This document shows positions 54,093-63,209 of a stretch of 64,000 nt of DNA, piece by piece. Position 1 is the first letter of the stretch, and each line of letters opens with the position of its first letter. The notes below the pieces were generated by a model. The model was given only the letters and a program-made list of their open reading frames with translations, made no database searches and had not been told where the DNA came from. Source of the DNA: UBA5976 sp037137575 (GTDB taxonomy: Bacteria > Actinomycetota > Actinomycetes > S36-B12 > UBA5976). The stretch is taken from NCBI GenBank assembly GCA_037137575.1, contig JBAXKB010000001.1:1-64000 (forward strand). The letters are read 5' to 3'. A program made the position numbers and the translations under genes.

Positions 54093-54680
54093 ATGGCACG
54101 CACAGCAAAAGTCGAACGCGCTACTAAAGAAAGTTCAGTCCTTGTCGACTTGAACCTTGATGGCACAGGCAAAGTGGACATTGAAACTGGCGTTCCATTT
54201 TTCGACCACATGCTTGCGCAATTGGGTAAGCATGGCGGCTTCGACTTATACGTTCGCACAACAGGCGATGTTGACGTTGACTCGCATCACACCGTCGAGG
54301 ACACTGCGCTTGCCTTTGGCCAAGCACTTCGTGAAGCACTGGGTGACAAAGTTGGCATCCGTCGCTTCGGTGATTCGTATGTGCCACTCGATGACACCGG
54401 ATGTCAGGCAGCAGTCGATCTTTCCGGTCGCCCATATTTAGTGCATGAAGCTCCGTTGACCGTTGAATTAATTGGAACTTACGACACCACTTTGACTAAG
54501 CACATTTGGGAATCAATCACCGCTGCCGCTCAAATCTGTATTCACGTTCGAGTTCTTGGCGGCAACAACGCACATCACGTCTCAGAAGCACAGTTCAAAG
54601 CTGTTGCCCGCGCATTGCGCGACGCAGTTGCTTTAGATAGCAGAGTTACCGACATCCCATCCACAAAGGGAAGTCTGTAA
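54093..54680 (+). CDS. hisB: Imidazoleglycerol-phosphate dehydratase
   Basis: This 195-residue manganese enzyme of histidine synthesis has metal-binding His clusters: FFDHMLAQLGKHG, DSHHTVEDTA and NNAHHVSEAQFKA. It is the single-domain form without the phosphatase, as usual outside enterobacteria. Ribosome site GGAAG. Confidence 0.97.
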   Translation: MARTAKVERATKESSVLVDLNLDGTGKVDIETGVPFFDHMLAQLGKHGGFDLYVRTTGDVDVDSHHTVEDTALAFGQALREALGDKVGIRRFGDSYVPLDDTGCQAAVDLSGRPYLVHEAPLTVELIGTYDTTLTKHIWESITAAAQICIHVRVLGGNNAHHVSEAQFKAVARALRDAVALDSRVTDIPSTKGSL

Positions 54681-54684
54681 GTTC

Positions 54685-55314
54685 GTGACCAATGTTGTGG
54701 TTTTGGACTACGGTTCAGGCAACCTGCGTTCGGCAGCTAAGGCTCTTGAGACAACTGGCGTTTCAGTTGAAGTAACATCTGATTTTGATCGGGCTATCAA
54801 CGCTGATGGTTTAGTCGTTCCTGGTGTCGGTGCATTTGCTTCCTGTATTGCCGGATTAAGAAGTGTGCGTGGCGAGCAGATTATTGAACGTCGAATTGCC
54901 GGCGGCCAGCCCGTTCTCGGAATTTGTGTGGGTATGCAGGTGCTTTTTGCCGGCAGCCAGGAACACGCGCAGGATCTGCACTTAGGGCTAGATCAGTGGC
55001 CAGATGTTGTGAAAGCACTTGATGCTCCTGTTCTGCCGCAGATGGGCTGGAATACCGTTGAAGTACCTGCTGGTTCGCAAATGTTTAACGGCATTTCAGA
55101 TGAGCGGTTCTACTTCGTACATTCATATGCTGCGCAATCATGGACCTTGCGTGAAGATGCCCATTATCTCCCCGCCAAAGTTACTTGGGCCGAATACGCA
55201 AGCCGCTTCGTTGCCGCGGTTGAAAACGGTCCACTTTGGGCTACTCAATTTCATCCAGAAAAATCTGGCGATGCTGGATTAGCGCTTTTAGGCAATTGGG
55301 TGCAAACATTATGA
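54685..55314 (+). CDS. hisH: Imidazole glycerol phosphate synthase, glutaminase subunit
   Basis: This 209-residue class I amidotransferase supplies ammonia to HisF. The triad is C81 (GICVGMQ), H190 and E192 (FHPEKSG). The start is GTG, 4 bp after hisB. Confidence 0.96.
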   Translation: MTNVVVLDYGSGNLRSAAKALETTGVSVEVTSDFDRAINADGLVVPGVGAFASCIAGLRSVRGEQIIERRIAGGQPVLGICVGMQVLFAGSQEHAQDLHLGLDQWPDVVKALDAPVLPQMGWNTVEVPAGSQMFNGISDERFYFVHSYAAQSWTLREDAHYLPAKVTWAEYASRFVAAVENGPLWATQFHPEKSGDAGLALLGNWVQTL

Positions 55315-55348
55315 AAATCATTTGGGTTGAAACTAGGGAAGTAGCTCC

Positions 55349-56080
55349 GTGGACTCGTTAATTTTGTTGCCAGCTGTTGATGTGGCAGATGGTCAGGCTG
55401 TTCGTCTCGTGCAAGGTCGGGCAGATCAGCAAACTAGTTATGGCGATCCACTGCAGGCTGCGCTGGATTGGCAGGCTGCTGGCGCAGATTGGGTTCATCT
55501 TGTTGATCTAGATGCCGCATTCGGGCGTGGAACAAATCGTGAGTTACTTGCAGATGTTGTTGGTCGACTTGATGTGAATGTAGAACTCTCAGGTGGAATC
55601 CGTGATGATGAATCACTTCGCGCTGCCCTGGCCACTGGTGCTCGTCGAATAAATCTGGGCACTGCAGCGCTAGAGGATCCAGAGTGGACAGCAAAAGTTA
55701 TTTCTGAATTCGGCGACCGCATTGCAGTTGGCTTAGATGTACGCGGAACCACCCTGGCCGCACGTGGTTGGACAAAAGAAGGTGGCGACCTTTGGGAAAC
55801 TTTAGAGCGTCTAGATCGTGATGGTTGCACGCGCTACGTGGTTACTGATGTAACCAAAGACGGCACATTGCAAGGACCAAATGTCGAGTTGCTTAAACAA
55901 ATGTGCGAGCGCACCGACAAACCAGTTATTGCTAGTGGCGGAATTTCCAACCTAAATGATTTGGAAGTCTTGCGAGAATTAACCGCTATCGGAGTTGAAG
56001 GCGCGATCGTAGGTAAGGCACTTTATGCCGGAGCATTCACCTTGGTGGAAGCGATTGTTGTTGCTGGACCGCAAAGGTAA
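55349..56080 (+). CDS. priA: Bifunctional HisA/TrpF isomerase PriA
   Basis: This 243-residue TIM barrel in actinobacteria isomerises both ProFAR (histidine) and PRA (tryptophan). Acid/base and binding residues match PriA: D11, R19, R85, D130 and D171 in VTKDGTLQGP. The loop AARGWTKEGGDLWETL is typical of PriA rather than HisA. No trpF is seen among the trp genes here, which agrees. The start is GTG. Confidence 0.92.
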   Translation: MDSLILLPAVDVADGQAVRLVQGRADQQTSYGDPLQAALDWQAAGADWVHLVDLDAAFGRGTNRELLADVVGRLDVNVELSGGIRDDESLRAALATGARRINLGTAALEDPEWTAKVISEFGDRIAVGLDVRGTTLAARGWTKEGGDLWETLERLDRDGCTRYVVTDVTKDGTLQGPNVELLKQMCERTDKPVIASGGISNLNDLEVLRELTAIGVEGAIVGKALYAGAFTLVEAIVVAGPQR

Positions 56081-56083
56081 CTT

Positions 56084-56845
56084 ATGTCGCTTGCAGTTCG
56101 GGTTATTCCATGTCTTGATGTCGACAATGGACGCGTAGTTAAGGGCGTTAATTTCGTTGATTTGCGCGATGCTGGTGACCCAGTTGAACTTGCTCGGGCT
56201 TATGGACTGGCGGGCGCAGATGAACTGATTTTCTTGGACATCACAGCGAGTAGTGCTGGCCGACAAACAACGTATGACATGGTCAAGCGAGCAGCTGATG
56301 AGATTTTTATTCCACTAACTGTTGGTGGTGGAGTGCGAACCGTTGAAGATGTGGATCAACTTCTTCGCTGTGGCGCAGACAAAGTTGGCATCAATACTGC
56401 AGCACTAGCGAATCCAGAATTATTAAATGATGCTTCGAAACGGTTCGGTAATCAGTGCATAGTGCTCTCAGTTGATGTTCGTCGAGCGCAAAATTCTGCA
56501 AGTGGTTTTGAAGCTACAACTCATGGAGGTCGGCAAAGTAGCGGTAAGGACGCGGTTGCTTGGATTGTTGAAGCAGTTGAAAGAGGAGCAGGCGAAATCT
56601 TGCTGAACTCTATGGACGCAGATGGTACTCAACAGGGTTTTGATTTGGAATTAATCGCTGCAGTGCGCAAAGTTTGCGATGTTCCACTAATCGCAAGTGG
56701 CGGTGCGGGTAAAGTTTCGGATTTTGCCCCAGCAGTAGCCGCAGGCGCAAATGCTGTATTAGCCGCCAGCGTGTTCCACTTTGGCCAAATGAGCATTGCT
56801 GATGTTAAAGCAGATTTGGCAGCGCACGGAATAACTGTTCGTTAA
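56084..56845 (+). CDS. hisF: Imidazole glycerol phosphate synthase, cyclase subunit
   Basis: This 253-residue TIM barrel forms IGP and AICAR with HisH. Catalytic acids are D12 in PCLDVDNGRVVKG and D131 in SVDVRR. Ribosome site AAAGGTAA. Its end overlaps the convergent TIGR03085 gene by 4 bp. Confidence 0.97.
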   Translation: MSLAVRVIPCLDVDNGRVVKGVNFVDLRDAGDPVELARAYGLAGADELIFLDITASSAGRQTTYDMVKRAADEIFIPLTVGGGVRTVEDVDQLLRCGADKVGINTAALANPELLNDASKRFGNQCIVLSVDVRRAQNSASGFEATTHGGRQSSGKDAVAWIVEAVERGAGEILLNSMDADGTQQGFDLELIAAVRKVCDVPLIASGGAGKVSDFAPAVAAGANAVLAASVFHFGQMSIADVKADLAAHGITVR

Positions 56846-57486
56846 ATACTCAAATCAGTTAGAGCAAATAGTTCAAGATCGTGACGTGCGCCATCGAGTT
56901 CAATGTTTACTTCACTTCTGCCGTAACTTCTTAAGACCAGATCTGAGACGGATCCACTCACAGTAACTATGCCCGCACCCTTGGGTGGACGTTTAGCAAC
57001 AATTGAAGATGCTCCGTCGCTAAGTATCACGCCAACTCGAGCTCGTCGCCAGAGCAACCATGCCGAGTCATGAAGTCGGGCCATCAGGGCTTGTGCTAAT
57101 TCAGGAGTTAAAGTCCGCGGCTCCCAATTCGGCCCAGCGCGTAGAACATCTTCGTGATGAACGAAAAATTCAAATAAGTTCACAACATTGTCTAAAGCAG
57201 TCCAGCCCATTGGATTCCAATTTGGCGGGCCGAGCCGTACTTGCTGAATCAAATCGCTCCATTCGTTGTCAAGATAATTTCGTCGGATTGATTCTGTGTA
57301 ATTACGCAAGAGCGGCACCATGATTCCCAAAGCAGCATCTGGTCTACGCTCACGCAGTACAACATGTGCCGCCAAGTCACGCACATTCCAGCCAGTGCAT
57401 AAAGTCGGTGCATCTGGACCAACTGAAACTAGGGTGTTAGCAAAGCTCTCGCGCTCTATGCGAGCCAAATTCGCGGTGTTGTTCAT
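56842..57486 (-). CDS. TIGR03085 family metal-binding protein
   Basis: This 214-residue protein is of the DinB/mycothiol-dependent maleylpyruvate isomerase fold. Visible hallmarks are DAPTLCTGWNVRDLAAHVVLRERRPDAALG near the N-terminus and FFVHHEDVLRA, which together supply three candidate metal-binding His residues. Its substrate is unknown. A mycothiol link is inferred from the fold. It is the only minus-strand gene in the his-trp block and sits between hisF and hisI, a placement I recall in related genomes. Confidence 0.85.
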   Translation of the reverse strand: MNNTANLARIERESFANTLVSVGPDAPTLCTGWNVRDLAAHVVLRERRPDAALGIMVPLLRNYTESIRRNYLDNEWSDLIQQVRLGPPNWNPMGWTALDNVVNLFEFFVHHEDVLRAGPNWEPRTLTPELAQALMARLHDSAWLLWRRARVGVILSDGASSIVAKRPPKGAGIVTVSGSVSDLVLRSYGRSEVNIELDGARHDLELFALTDLSI

Positions 57487-57560
57487 GCCTTGAGCGTATA
57501 ACTATGTGTCCTGCTACGCGCGGTTTCAGCAAAGCCGACCCGATACGGCAGACTAGATGC

Positions 57561-57905
57561 ATGTCAGAAACAGCAGCGAGTTTCACCTCAGCACTCAACT
57601 TCAATAGCGCTGGACTCATTCCTGTTGTCGTTCAGGAGTCAGAGTCCAAAGAAGTTCTAATGCTGGCTTGGATGAACCTTGAAGCAGTAACTACAACTAT
57701 CGAAACTGGTGCTGCCACTTACTGGAGTCGTAGTCGAAATGAGTTGTGGGTAAAGGGTCAAACTTCAGGCAATACCCAAGAAGTTAGCTCCATTGCTTAC
57801 GACTGCGACGCTGACACGATTCTTTTAACCGTAATTCAACACGGCGGCGCATGCCACACTGGTGATCACACTTGTTTTGATCAACATCAGATCGAGTTGC
57901 CATGA
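57561..57905 (+). CDS. hisI: Phosphoribosyl-AMP cyclohydrolase
   Basis: This 114-residue zinc and magnesium enzyme opens the adenine ring in histidine synthesis. Motifs are TYWSRSRNELWVKG, YDCDADTILL with the magnesium acids, and GACHTG with further Cys ligands. It lacks a HisE domain. The ATG at 57561 is the natural start, with the hexamer CAGACT 6 nt upstream, possibly leaderless. Confidence 0.96.
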   Translation: MSETAASFTSALNFNSAGLIPVVVQESESKEVLMLAWMNLEAVTTTIETGAATYWSRSRNELWVKGQTSGNTQEVSSIAYDCDADTILLTVIQHGGACHTGDHTCFDQHQIELP

Positions 57906-59443
57906 CACAAGCATCTGTAACGCTCGAACAATTTCGCACGCTTGCCCTTGATCGACGAGTGATTCCGGTAATTCGTAAAGTGCACAAGAGTGATTTAAGT
58001 GCAATTGAGCTCTATCAGGCTCTTGCGCAGGAGCGCTCAGGAACTTTTTTACTTGAGTCTGCTGAACATGGTTTAACTTGGTCTCGCTACTCATTCGTTG
58101 GGGTGAACACCTCGGCCATGCTCAGCGAAGTAAATGGTGAAGCCCACTGGTCGGGCCGAGTACCTGAGGGAATCATCACTGATACCGATCCACTCCTGGT
58201 TTTGCGCGATTTACTGAGCAAACTCCATACCCCAGAAGTTAATGCTGGAGTTAGTTCCGACGAATTGCCACCTTTAACAGGGGGCGTGGTGGGCTTTCTT
58301 GGTTACGACATTGTGCGCAGATTTGAAAAATTGCCGGACGTCACTCCAGACGTACTGCAGGTGCCTGAACTAGCAATGTTCTTAGCAACAGATCTGGCCG
58401 TAATTGATCATGAGGCCGACTGTATTTTTCTGATTGCCAACGCAATCAACTACGACAACTCAACTGAGCGCGTAGATCTAGCGTGGACCGATGCAATTTC
58501 GCGCCTTGATGCGATGGAAACACAGTTATCGACTGCCCAGCACGTTTCAGTTCCAGAATTCGATCGCACAATACAGCCGGAAATCACCCGCGAGACTTCA
58601 TCGAGCGATTATCAAGCTGCAGTAGAAGTAGCAAAAGAACATATTCGAGCAGGTGATGCATTCCAAATTGTGTTGTCACAGCGATTCTCGACTCCATGTT
58701 CGGCACCCGCGCTTGATGTATATCGCGCACTTCGTGAATCAAATCCAAGTCCATATATGTTCCTAATTCGAGTACCAAAAATGACTGGCCCAGATATTCC
58801 CTATGGCGAGGTCGCCTTTGACCTCGTTGGTTCCAGCCCTGAAGCTCTAGTTCGCCTTGTTGACGGTCAAGCCATGCTGCACCCAATTGCCGGTACCCGA
58901 CCTCGAGGGGCTAGCGCCGACTCGGATGCGGCGCTGGCGCAGGAGCTGCTAGCAGATAAAAAAGAACGGGCTGAGCACTTGATGCTAGTTGACTTAGGGC
59001 GCAATGATCTGGGGCGAGTTTGTGAACCAGGCACGGTTGACGTCACTGAATTTATGCACATCGAACGCTATAGCCATGTGATGCATATTGTTTCTACTGT
59101 TGTTGGCCAGGTGGATTCGCAAATGCATCCACTTGATTTAGTTCGCGCAACTTTCCCTGCTGGCACCTTATCTGGAGCGCCAAAGCCAATGGCGATGGAA
59201 ATCATTGAAGGGCTCGAACCAAGTCGTCGCGGAATTTATGGTGGCTGTGTCGGCTATTTCGATTTCGCTGGAAATCTGGACACTGCAATCGCAATTCGTA
59301 GCGCGTTACTAAAGGACGCAAAAGCATATGTGCAGGCAGGAGCTGGCGTGGTCGCTGACTCTGTTGCCGCTAGTGAAGATGCTGAGTGTCAGGCAAAAGC
59401 TGCAGCTGTTCTGCGCGCTGTCGCTGCGGCGGAAAACGGATGA
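57902..59443 (+). CDS. trpE: Anthranilate synthase component I
   Basis: This 513-residue enzyme makes anthranilate from chorismate with an amidotransferase partner. The tryptophan feedback motif LLES is present (FLLESAEHG), and the chorismate-binding domain has HPIAGTRPRG and GAGVVADSVAASED. The ATGA overlap with hisI couples histidine and tryptophan genes. No attenuator is possible in the overlap. Confidence 0.96.
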   Translation: MTQASVTLEQFRTLALDRRVIPVIRKVHKSDLSAIELYQALAQERSGTFLLESAEHGLTWSRYSFVGVNTSAMLSEVNGEAHWSGRVPEGIITDTDPLLVLRDLLSKLHTPEVNAGVSSDELPPLTGGVVGFLGYDIVRRFEKLPDVTPDVLQVPELAMFLATDLAVIDHEADCIFLIANAINYDNSTERVDLAWTDAISRLDAMETQLSTAQHVSVPEFDRTIQPEITRETSSSDYQAAVEVAKEHIRAGDAFQIVLSQRFSTPCSAPALDVYRALRESNPSPYMFLIRVPKMTGPDIPYGEVAFDLVGSSPEALVRLVDGQAMLHPIAGTRPRGASADSDAALAQELLADKKERAEHLMLVDLGRNDLGRVCEPGTVDVTEFMHIERYSHVMHIVSTVVGQVDSQMHPLDLVRATFPAGTLSGAPKPMAMEIIEGLEPSRRGIYGGCVGYFDFAGNLDTAIAIRSALLKDAKAYVQAGAGVVADSVAASEDAECQAKAAAVLRAVAAAENG

Positions 59444-59982
59444 GTAGCAAAGCCAGTTTAAGTGTGCTCACAATTTGCTCGATTATTTTGCTTTTTATTT
59501 CAGGTCGAGTTTGGGTTACCGCAAATTTCGCTGAAGCAAATACACCCACTCTGGCTCTTCCCATAACGGGTCGCGCACTTAATCCACTCGGCGCTGGCTG
59601 TGCTTGGGCCCTAATCGCAAGCGTTCTAGCTTTTCTGGTGTCCAAAGGTGTGCTTCGTAAACTAGTTGCTTTAGTTATGGTCTTGCTCAGCGCCGGCACA
59701 CTCTTTAGTAGTTGGAGCACTCAGGGGCCAACTATCGCCAGTCAGGTGGATTCACTAACTTCCGAAGCTATTGGTCGGACGGTGAAATCTGTAATTTTCA
59801 CCAGTAATCATCTCTGGCTAGTTGCTTTTACTTGTTCGATGTTTTGCCTTGCGATGTCCATTTTTTTACTATTAAGCCCAAGCGCACCAGCCAAACCAAA
59901 AAGATATGATCGCTCTGAAAATGTCGCTGAACTCTCACCATGGCAGGCGCTAGACGCTGGCCTAGATCCAACGCAGGATTAG
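59440..59982 (+). CDS. Trp biosynthesis-associated membrane protein
   Basis: This 180-residue protein of the Trp_oprn_chp family has about four membrane helices and the conserved N-terminal pattern (SGRVWVTA, then ITGRALNPLG). Its function is unknown, but it is restricted to actinobacterial trp operons. The ATGA overlap with trpE sets the start at 59440. Confidence 0.85.
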   Translation: MSSKASLSVLTICSIILLFISGRVWVTANFAEANTPTLALPITGRALNPLGAGCAWALIASVLAFLVSKGVLRKLVALVMVLLSAGTLFSSWSTQGPTIASQVDSLTSEAIGRTVKSVIFTSNHLWLVAFTCSMFCLAMSIFLLLSPSAPAKPKRYDRSENVAELSPWQALDAGLDPTQD

Positions 59983-60030
59983 TTCTGTATTTCCAATAAA
60001 CTGTTAGCAAGAAATCTAAGGGGACTTTAA

Positions 60031-60228
60031 ATGAGTGAAGAGATAGATCATGGACACACAGTTGCTGCCTGGACTGCAGTCGCCATAATCACTTTGGCTT
60101 TCTTGATTGGCACAATCGGTGTCGTGGTTGCTAAACCTACAATTTTTTGGATTGGCACAGCCCTTATTCCAGTTGGCTTAATCGTCGGTAAAGTTTTGGC
60201 ACTACTAGGCTTTGGCGCAAAAAAGTAA
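60031..60228 (+). CDS. HGxxPAAW (DUF6704) family small membrane protein
   Basis: This 65-residue protein with two membrane helices begins with HGHTVAAWTAV, a variant of the HGxxPAAW signature with Val for Pro. It ends in VGKVLALLGFG, as in the family. It usually sits between the Trp membrane protein and trpC, as here. Ribosome site AAGGGGA. Confidence 0.8.
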   Translation: MSEEIDHGHTVAAWTAVAIITLAFLIGTIGVVVAKPTIFWIGTALIPVGLIVGKVLALLGFGAKK

Positions 60229-60240
60229 GTTCCTAAATTT

Positions 60241-60270
60241 TTGACGTATTTCTTACAATTACCGTAAAGA
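60241..60270 (+). promoter_or_regulatory. Promoter of the two-component operon
   Basis: TTGACG (60241-60246) and TAAAGA (60265-60270) are 18 bp apart, starting just after the HGxxPAAW gene. A second possible -10 (TAGTTA, 60291-60296) lies close to the GTG start. Confidence 0.55.
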
Positions 60271-60301
60271 CTGCGTTCATTTAACAGGCATAGTTAGTAA
60301 T

Positions 60302-60985
60302 GTGAATAATCCACGAGGTCTAGTACTTATCGTTGAAGACGATGAAACAATTGCTGACCTTTTTCGTAGGTACTTAGCTCGTGAAGGTCTTGGCGTGCAC
60401 TGGGTTTCAACCGGGCAAGCTGCGTTGGAGGCAGTGCGCACTTTAAAGCCTGCGGTAATCCTCTTAGATATTGGTTTGCCTGACATGGACGGTGTTGCTG
60501 TGTGCCAGCAACTGCGCGCTGAAAAGAATTGGACGCCAATAATTTTCTGCACCGCTCGCGATGACGAAATCAGTCGCATCTTAGGTCTTGAGATGGGAGC
60601 GGATGATTACATCACCAAGCCGCCGAGTCCAAGAGAAGTAGTAGCCAGAGTTAAAGTGTGGTTGCGCCGAGCAAATGGATTGCCGATGGACGCTGAACAA
60701 ATAAAAATTGGAAATCTAATTCTTGATCCGAGCGCCCGAACTGTGTCAGTTGATGATGAAAAAGTTGAATTAACTGCTACCGAGTTTGATTTGTTGGCTT
60801 ACTTGATGTCTCGTCCTGGACATGTTTTCAGCCGTGACGAACTCTTAAGTCATGTGTGGGGCTACTCGTCAGTTGTGGGCACTCGCACTGTAGATGTGCA
60901 CGTCGCGCAGGTTCGCGCCAAACTCGGTGAACCAAATCCAATTCGCACAGCGCGCGGGGTTGGGTATTCGGTGACTAAGGCGTGA
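60302..60985 (+). CDS. OmpR-family response regulator
   Basis: The protein has 227 residues. The receiver domain has phospho-acceptor D56 (LLDIGLP) with acidic D13-D14 and K106 (YITKP). The C-terminal winged helix (about 130-227) contains LTATEFDLLAYL and VDVHVAQVRAKLG. Its target genes are unknown. The start is GTG. It is coupled to the kinase by GTGA and lies between two trp genes, an unusual place. Confidence 0.93.
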   Translation: MNNPRGLVLIVEDDETIADLFRRYLAREGLGVHWVSTGQAALEAVRTLKPAVILLDIGLPDMDGVAVCQQLRAEKNWTPIIFCTARDDEISRILGLEMGADDYITKPPSPREVVARVKVWLRRANGLPMDAEQIKIGNLILDPSARTVSVDDEKVELTATEFDLLAYLMSRPGHVFSRDELLSHVWGYSSVVGTRTVDVHVAQVRAKLGEPNPIRTARGVGYSVTKA

Positions 60986-62364
60986 AAATTTTTTCCTCGC
61001 TTAGTTCCCGAGCAGTACTGCTAACTGGCGCGGTTTCAGCGATCACTGTTCTTATCGCGGGAATAGTTGCTTTTCCGTTGATTCGCACAGCCGCGCAAGA
61101 TCAAGCGCAGGCAACCCTGGCAAGTCAGGCGAATTTGGTGCACAACATCGCTACTAAGCCAGACGATTTAGACATCGATAACGTACCGGGAAATCACGAG
61201 TCACCGCAGCGAGCCTTGTTGGGTATTGTGCGCTATTTGCAGGCGCAAGGCATTGAAGTTCAAGCCATTATGCCTGGGCAAATTGAACCTCGGGAACTTT
61301 CGGTAGGGCAACTTAGGGCAATTTCGGCCGGCCGAGAGGTAAGCGGTCGAACTTGCACAAGTGGTCGGTGCGTATTTGTTGAAGCTCGCCCTGTTGGTGC
61401 CGGTACTGGAATTTTGCTGGTGCAACCGATGTCGGTTTTGTCCTCGGTTACCAGTGAAGCTCTCAACCGCATTTTGTTGGCGCTGTTAGCCGGGTTCGCA
61501 GTGGCGGTAGCCGTCGGAGTGCTGTTCGCACGAAGGCTAGCGCGGCCGCTAGCGCAGGCTGCAGCAGCTGCACACCAACTAGCGCAGGGTGAACGTAATG
61601 TTCGACTCGTCCCGGAAGGACCGGATGAGATTTCTGAAATTGCTCTTGCATTGAATGTGCTCTCCGATGAACTAACGCATAGTGAAGGTCGCCAACGCGA
61701 ATTTCTGTTATCTGTTTCGCACGAGTTGCGCACACCCTTAACGGCTATCCGTGGTTATGCCGAAGCCATGGTCGATGGAGTAGTCACTTCTAATGAATTG
61801 GACCGCGTTGGCAAAATTATTGAATCTGAATCATTACGGTTAGAGCGACTCGTTAGCGACCTGCTTGATTTAGCCCGAACTGGCGCTGTCGATTTCCAAA
61901 TCAATCTTGATGAGATTGATCTAGTGCGAGTCATGCGAGATGCAGCTGATGTTTGGCAAACTCGTTGCACGCGCGAAGGTGTTACCTTTTCACTTGATAC
62001 TTCAGAGCAGCCGGTGATTGTCACATCCGACATTGGCCGAATCCGACAAATTATTGATAACTTGCTGGAAAATGCGCTACGAGTTACTCCAGCGGGAGCG
62101 CCCATAGTTCTTTCGCTTAGCCAGGATGCGGTGATAGAAGTGCGCGACGGTGGGCCTGGGTTATCTGAAGGTGACATCGCCGTGGCATTTGAACCAGGTG
62201 AACTTTACGAGCGATATCGAGCGGTTCGTAAAGTGGGCACTGGCTTGGGTCTGGCTCTAGTTGCTCGCCTGGCCAGTCGACTTGGTGCCACGGCCAGCGC
62301 TGGCACTGCGCCAGAAGGCGGGGCATGCTTTCGCATTGAGCTCACTTCCTTGCAAACCGTCTAG
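60982..62364 (+). CDS. Membrane sensor histidine kinase
   Basis: The protein has 460 residues. Membrane helices lie at about 12-34 and 163-183, flanking an extracytoplasmic sensor domain (about 36-160) with a Cys pair at about 125 and 130. HAMP (about 185-235), HisKA with H247 (SHELRTPLTA) and an HATPase domain with DNLLENAL and GTGLGLALVARL follow. The stimulus is unknown. Confidence 0.93.
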   Translation: MKIFSSLSSRAVLLTGAVSAITVLIAGIVAFPLIRTAAQDQAQATLASQANLVHNIATKPDDLDIDNVPGNHESPQRALLGIVRYLQAQGIEVQAIMPGQIEPRELSVGQLRAISAGREVSGRTCTSGRCVFVEARPVGAGTGILLVQPMSVLSSVTSEALNRILLALLAGFAVAVAVGVLFARRLARPLAQAAAAAHQLAQGERNVRLVPEGPDEISEIALALNVLSDELTHSEGRQREFLLSVSHELRTPLTAIRGYAEAMVDGVVTSNELDRVGKIIESESLRLERLVSDLLDLARTGAVDFQINLDEIDLVRVMRDAADVWQTRCTREGVTFSLDTSEQPVIVTSDIGRIRQIIDNLLENALRVTPAGAPIVLSLSQDAVIEVRDGGPGLSEGDIAVAFEPGELYERYRAVRKVGTGLGLALVARLASRLGATASAGTAPEGGACFRIELTSLQTV

Positions 62365-62367
62365 AAT
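62362..62367 (+). promoter_or_regulatory. Candidate -10 element of trpC
   Basis: TAGAAT begins at the kinase stop codon (TAG, 62362-62364), 29 nt before trpC. A normal ribosome site AAGGGA follows. No good -35 is seen. Confidence 0.35.
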
Positions 62368-62396
62368 TAAGCAAATACAGTTCGCAAGGGATAAAC

Positions 62397-63209
62397 ATGA
62401 GCACAGTACTTGAGTCCATCATCGATGGCGTGCGCGAAGACCTGGCAAACCGTCAAGCAAAAGTTTCTCAAACTCAATTAGAAGCGTTGATTCGAGATGT
62501 TGCTCCAGCACTGCCGGCTGCAACAAATCTGCGAAATGCAACTTTCAGCGTTATTAGTGAAGTTAAACGATCGAGTCCGAGTAAAGGACATCTTGCTGAC
62601 ATTACCTCACCGGGAACTTTGGCTAGCAAATATGCCGAGGGTGATGCTGCCGTAGTTAGCGTTTTAACCGAAGAGCGCAGATTTAGCGGAACGCTTGCCG
62701 ATCTAGACATAGTGCGAGCGAAAATCGATATTCCAATATTGCGCAAAGACTTCATGGTTACCGAATACCAAATTATTGAATCAAGAGCGCATGGCGCTGA
62801 TGTAATTTTGTTGATCGTGGCTGGACTTGATCAAACGCAGCTACGCGACTTTAACGATGTAGCGCTTGGTCTGGGCATGTCTGTACTTGTTGAAATCCAT
62901 GACGAAGCCGAATTAGATCGGGCCATGGATATTGAGCCAGCGCTTCTAGGAGTTAACGCGCGTAATCTTAAGACTCTCGAAGTAGATCTAGCAGTTTGTC
63001 AACGAGTCATTCCACTGATTCCCAAGGAAATTGTGGCCGTAGCCGAGTCAGGAATTGCCACGATTGATGACGTAATAATGCTTGCCCGCGGGGGAGCCGA
63101 CGCCATTTTGGTCGGCGAGGCTTTGGTCCGCGGTGGTGCTCCTTGCGAAACTGTCCGAGAATGGAAGCAAGCAGGAACTGAAGAGCGAAATACGGATGGT
63201 GTGCGATGA
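62397..63209 (+). CDS. trpC: Indole-3-glycerol phosphate synthase
   Basis: This 270-residue TIM barrel closes the indole ring. Catalytic residues lie in SEVKRSSPSKG (E55, K57), in LRKDFMV, and in the phosphate-binding VAESGIATIDD. Ribosome site AAGGGA. It overlaps trpB by ATGA. Confidence 0.97.
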   Translation: MSTVLESIIDGVREDLANRQAKVSQTQLEALIRDVAPALPAATNLRNATFSVISEVKRSSPSKGHLADITSPGTLASKYAEGDAAVVSVLTEERRFSGTLADLDIVRAKIDIPILRKDFMVTEYQIIESRAHGADVILLIVAGLDQTQLRDFNDVALGLGMSVLVEIHDEAELDRAMDIEPALLGVNARNLKTLEVDLAVCQRVIPLIPKEIVAVAESGIATIDDVIMLARGGADAILVGEALVRGGAPCETVREWKQAGTEERNTDGVR

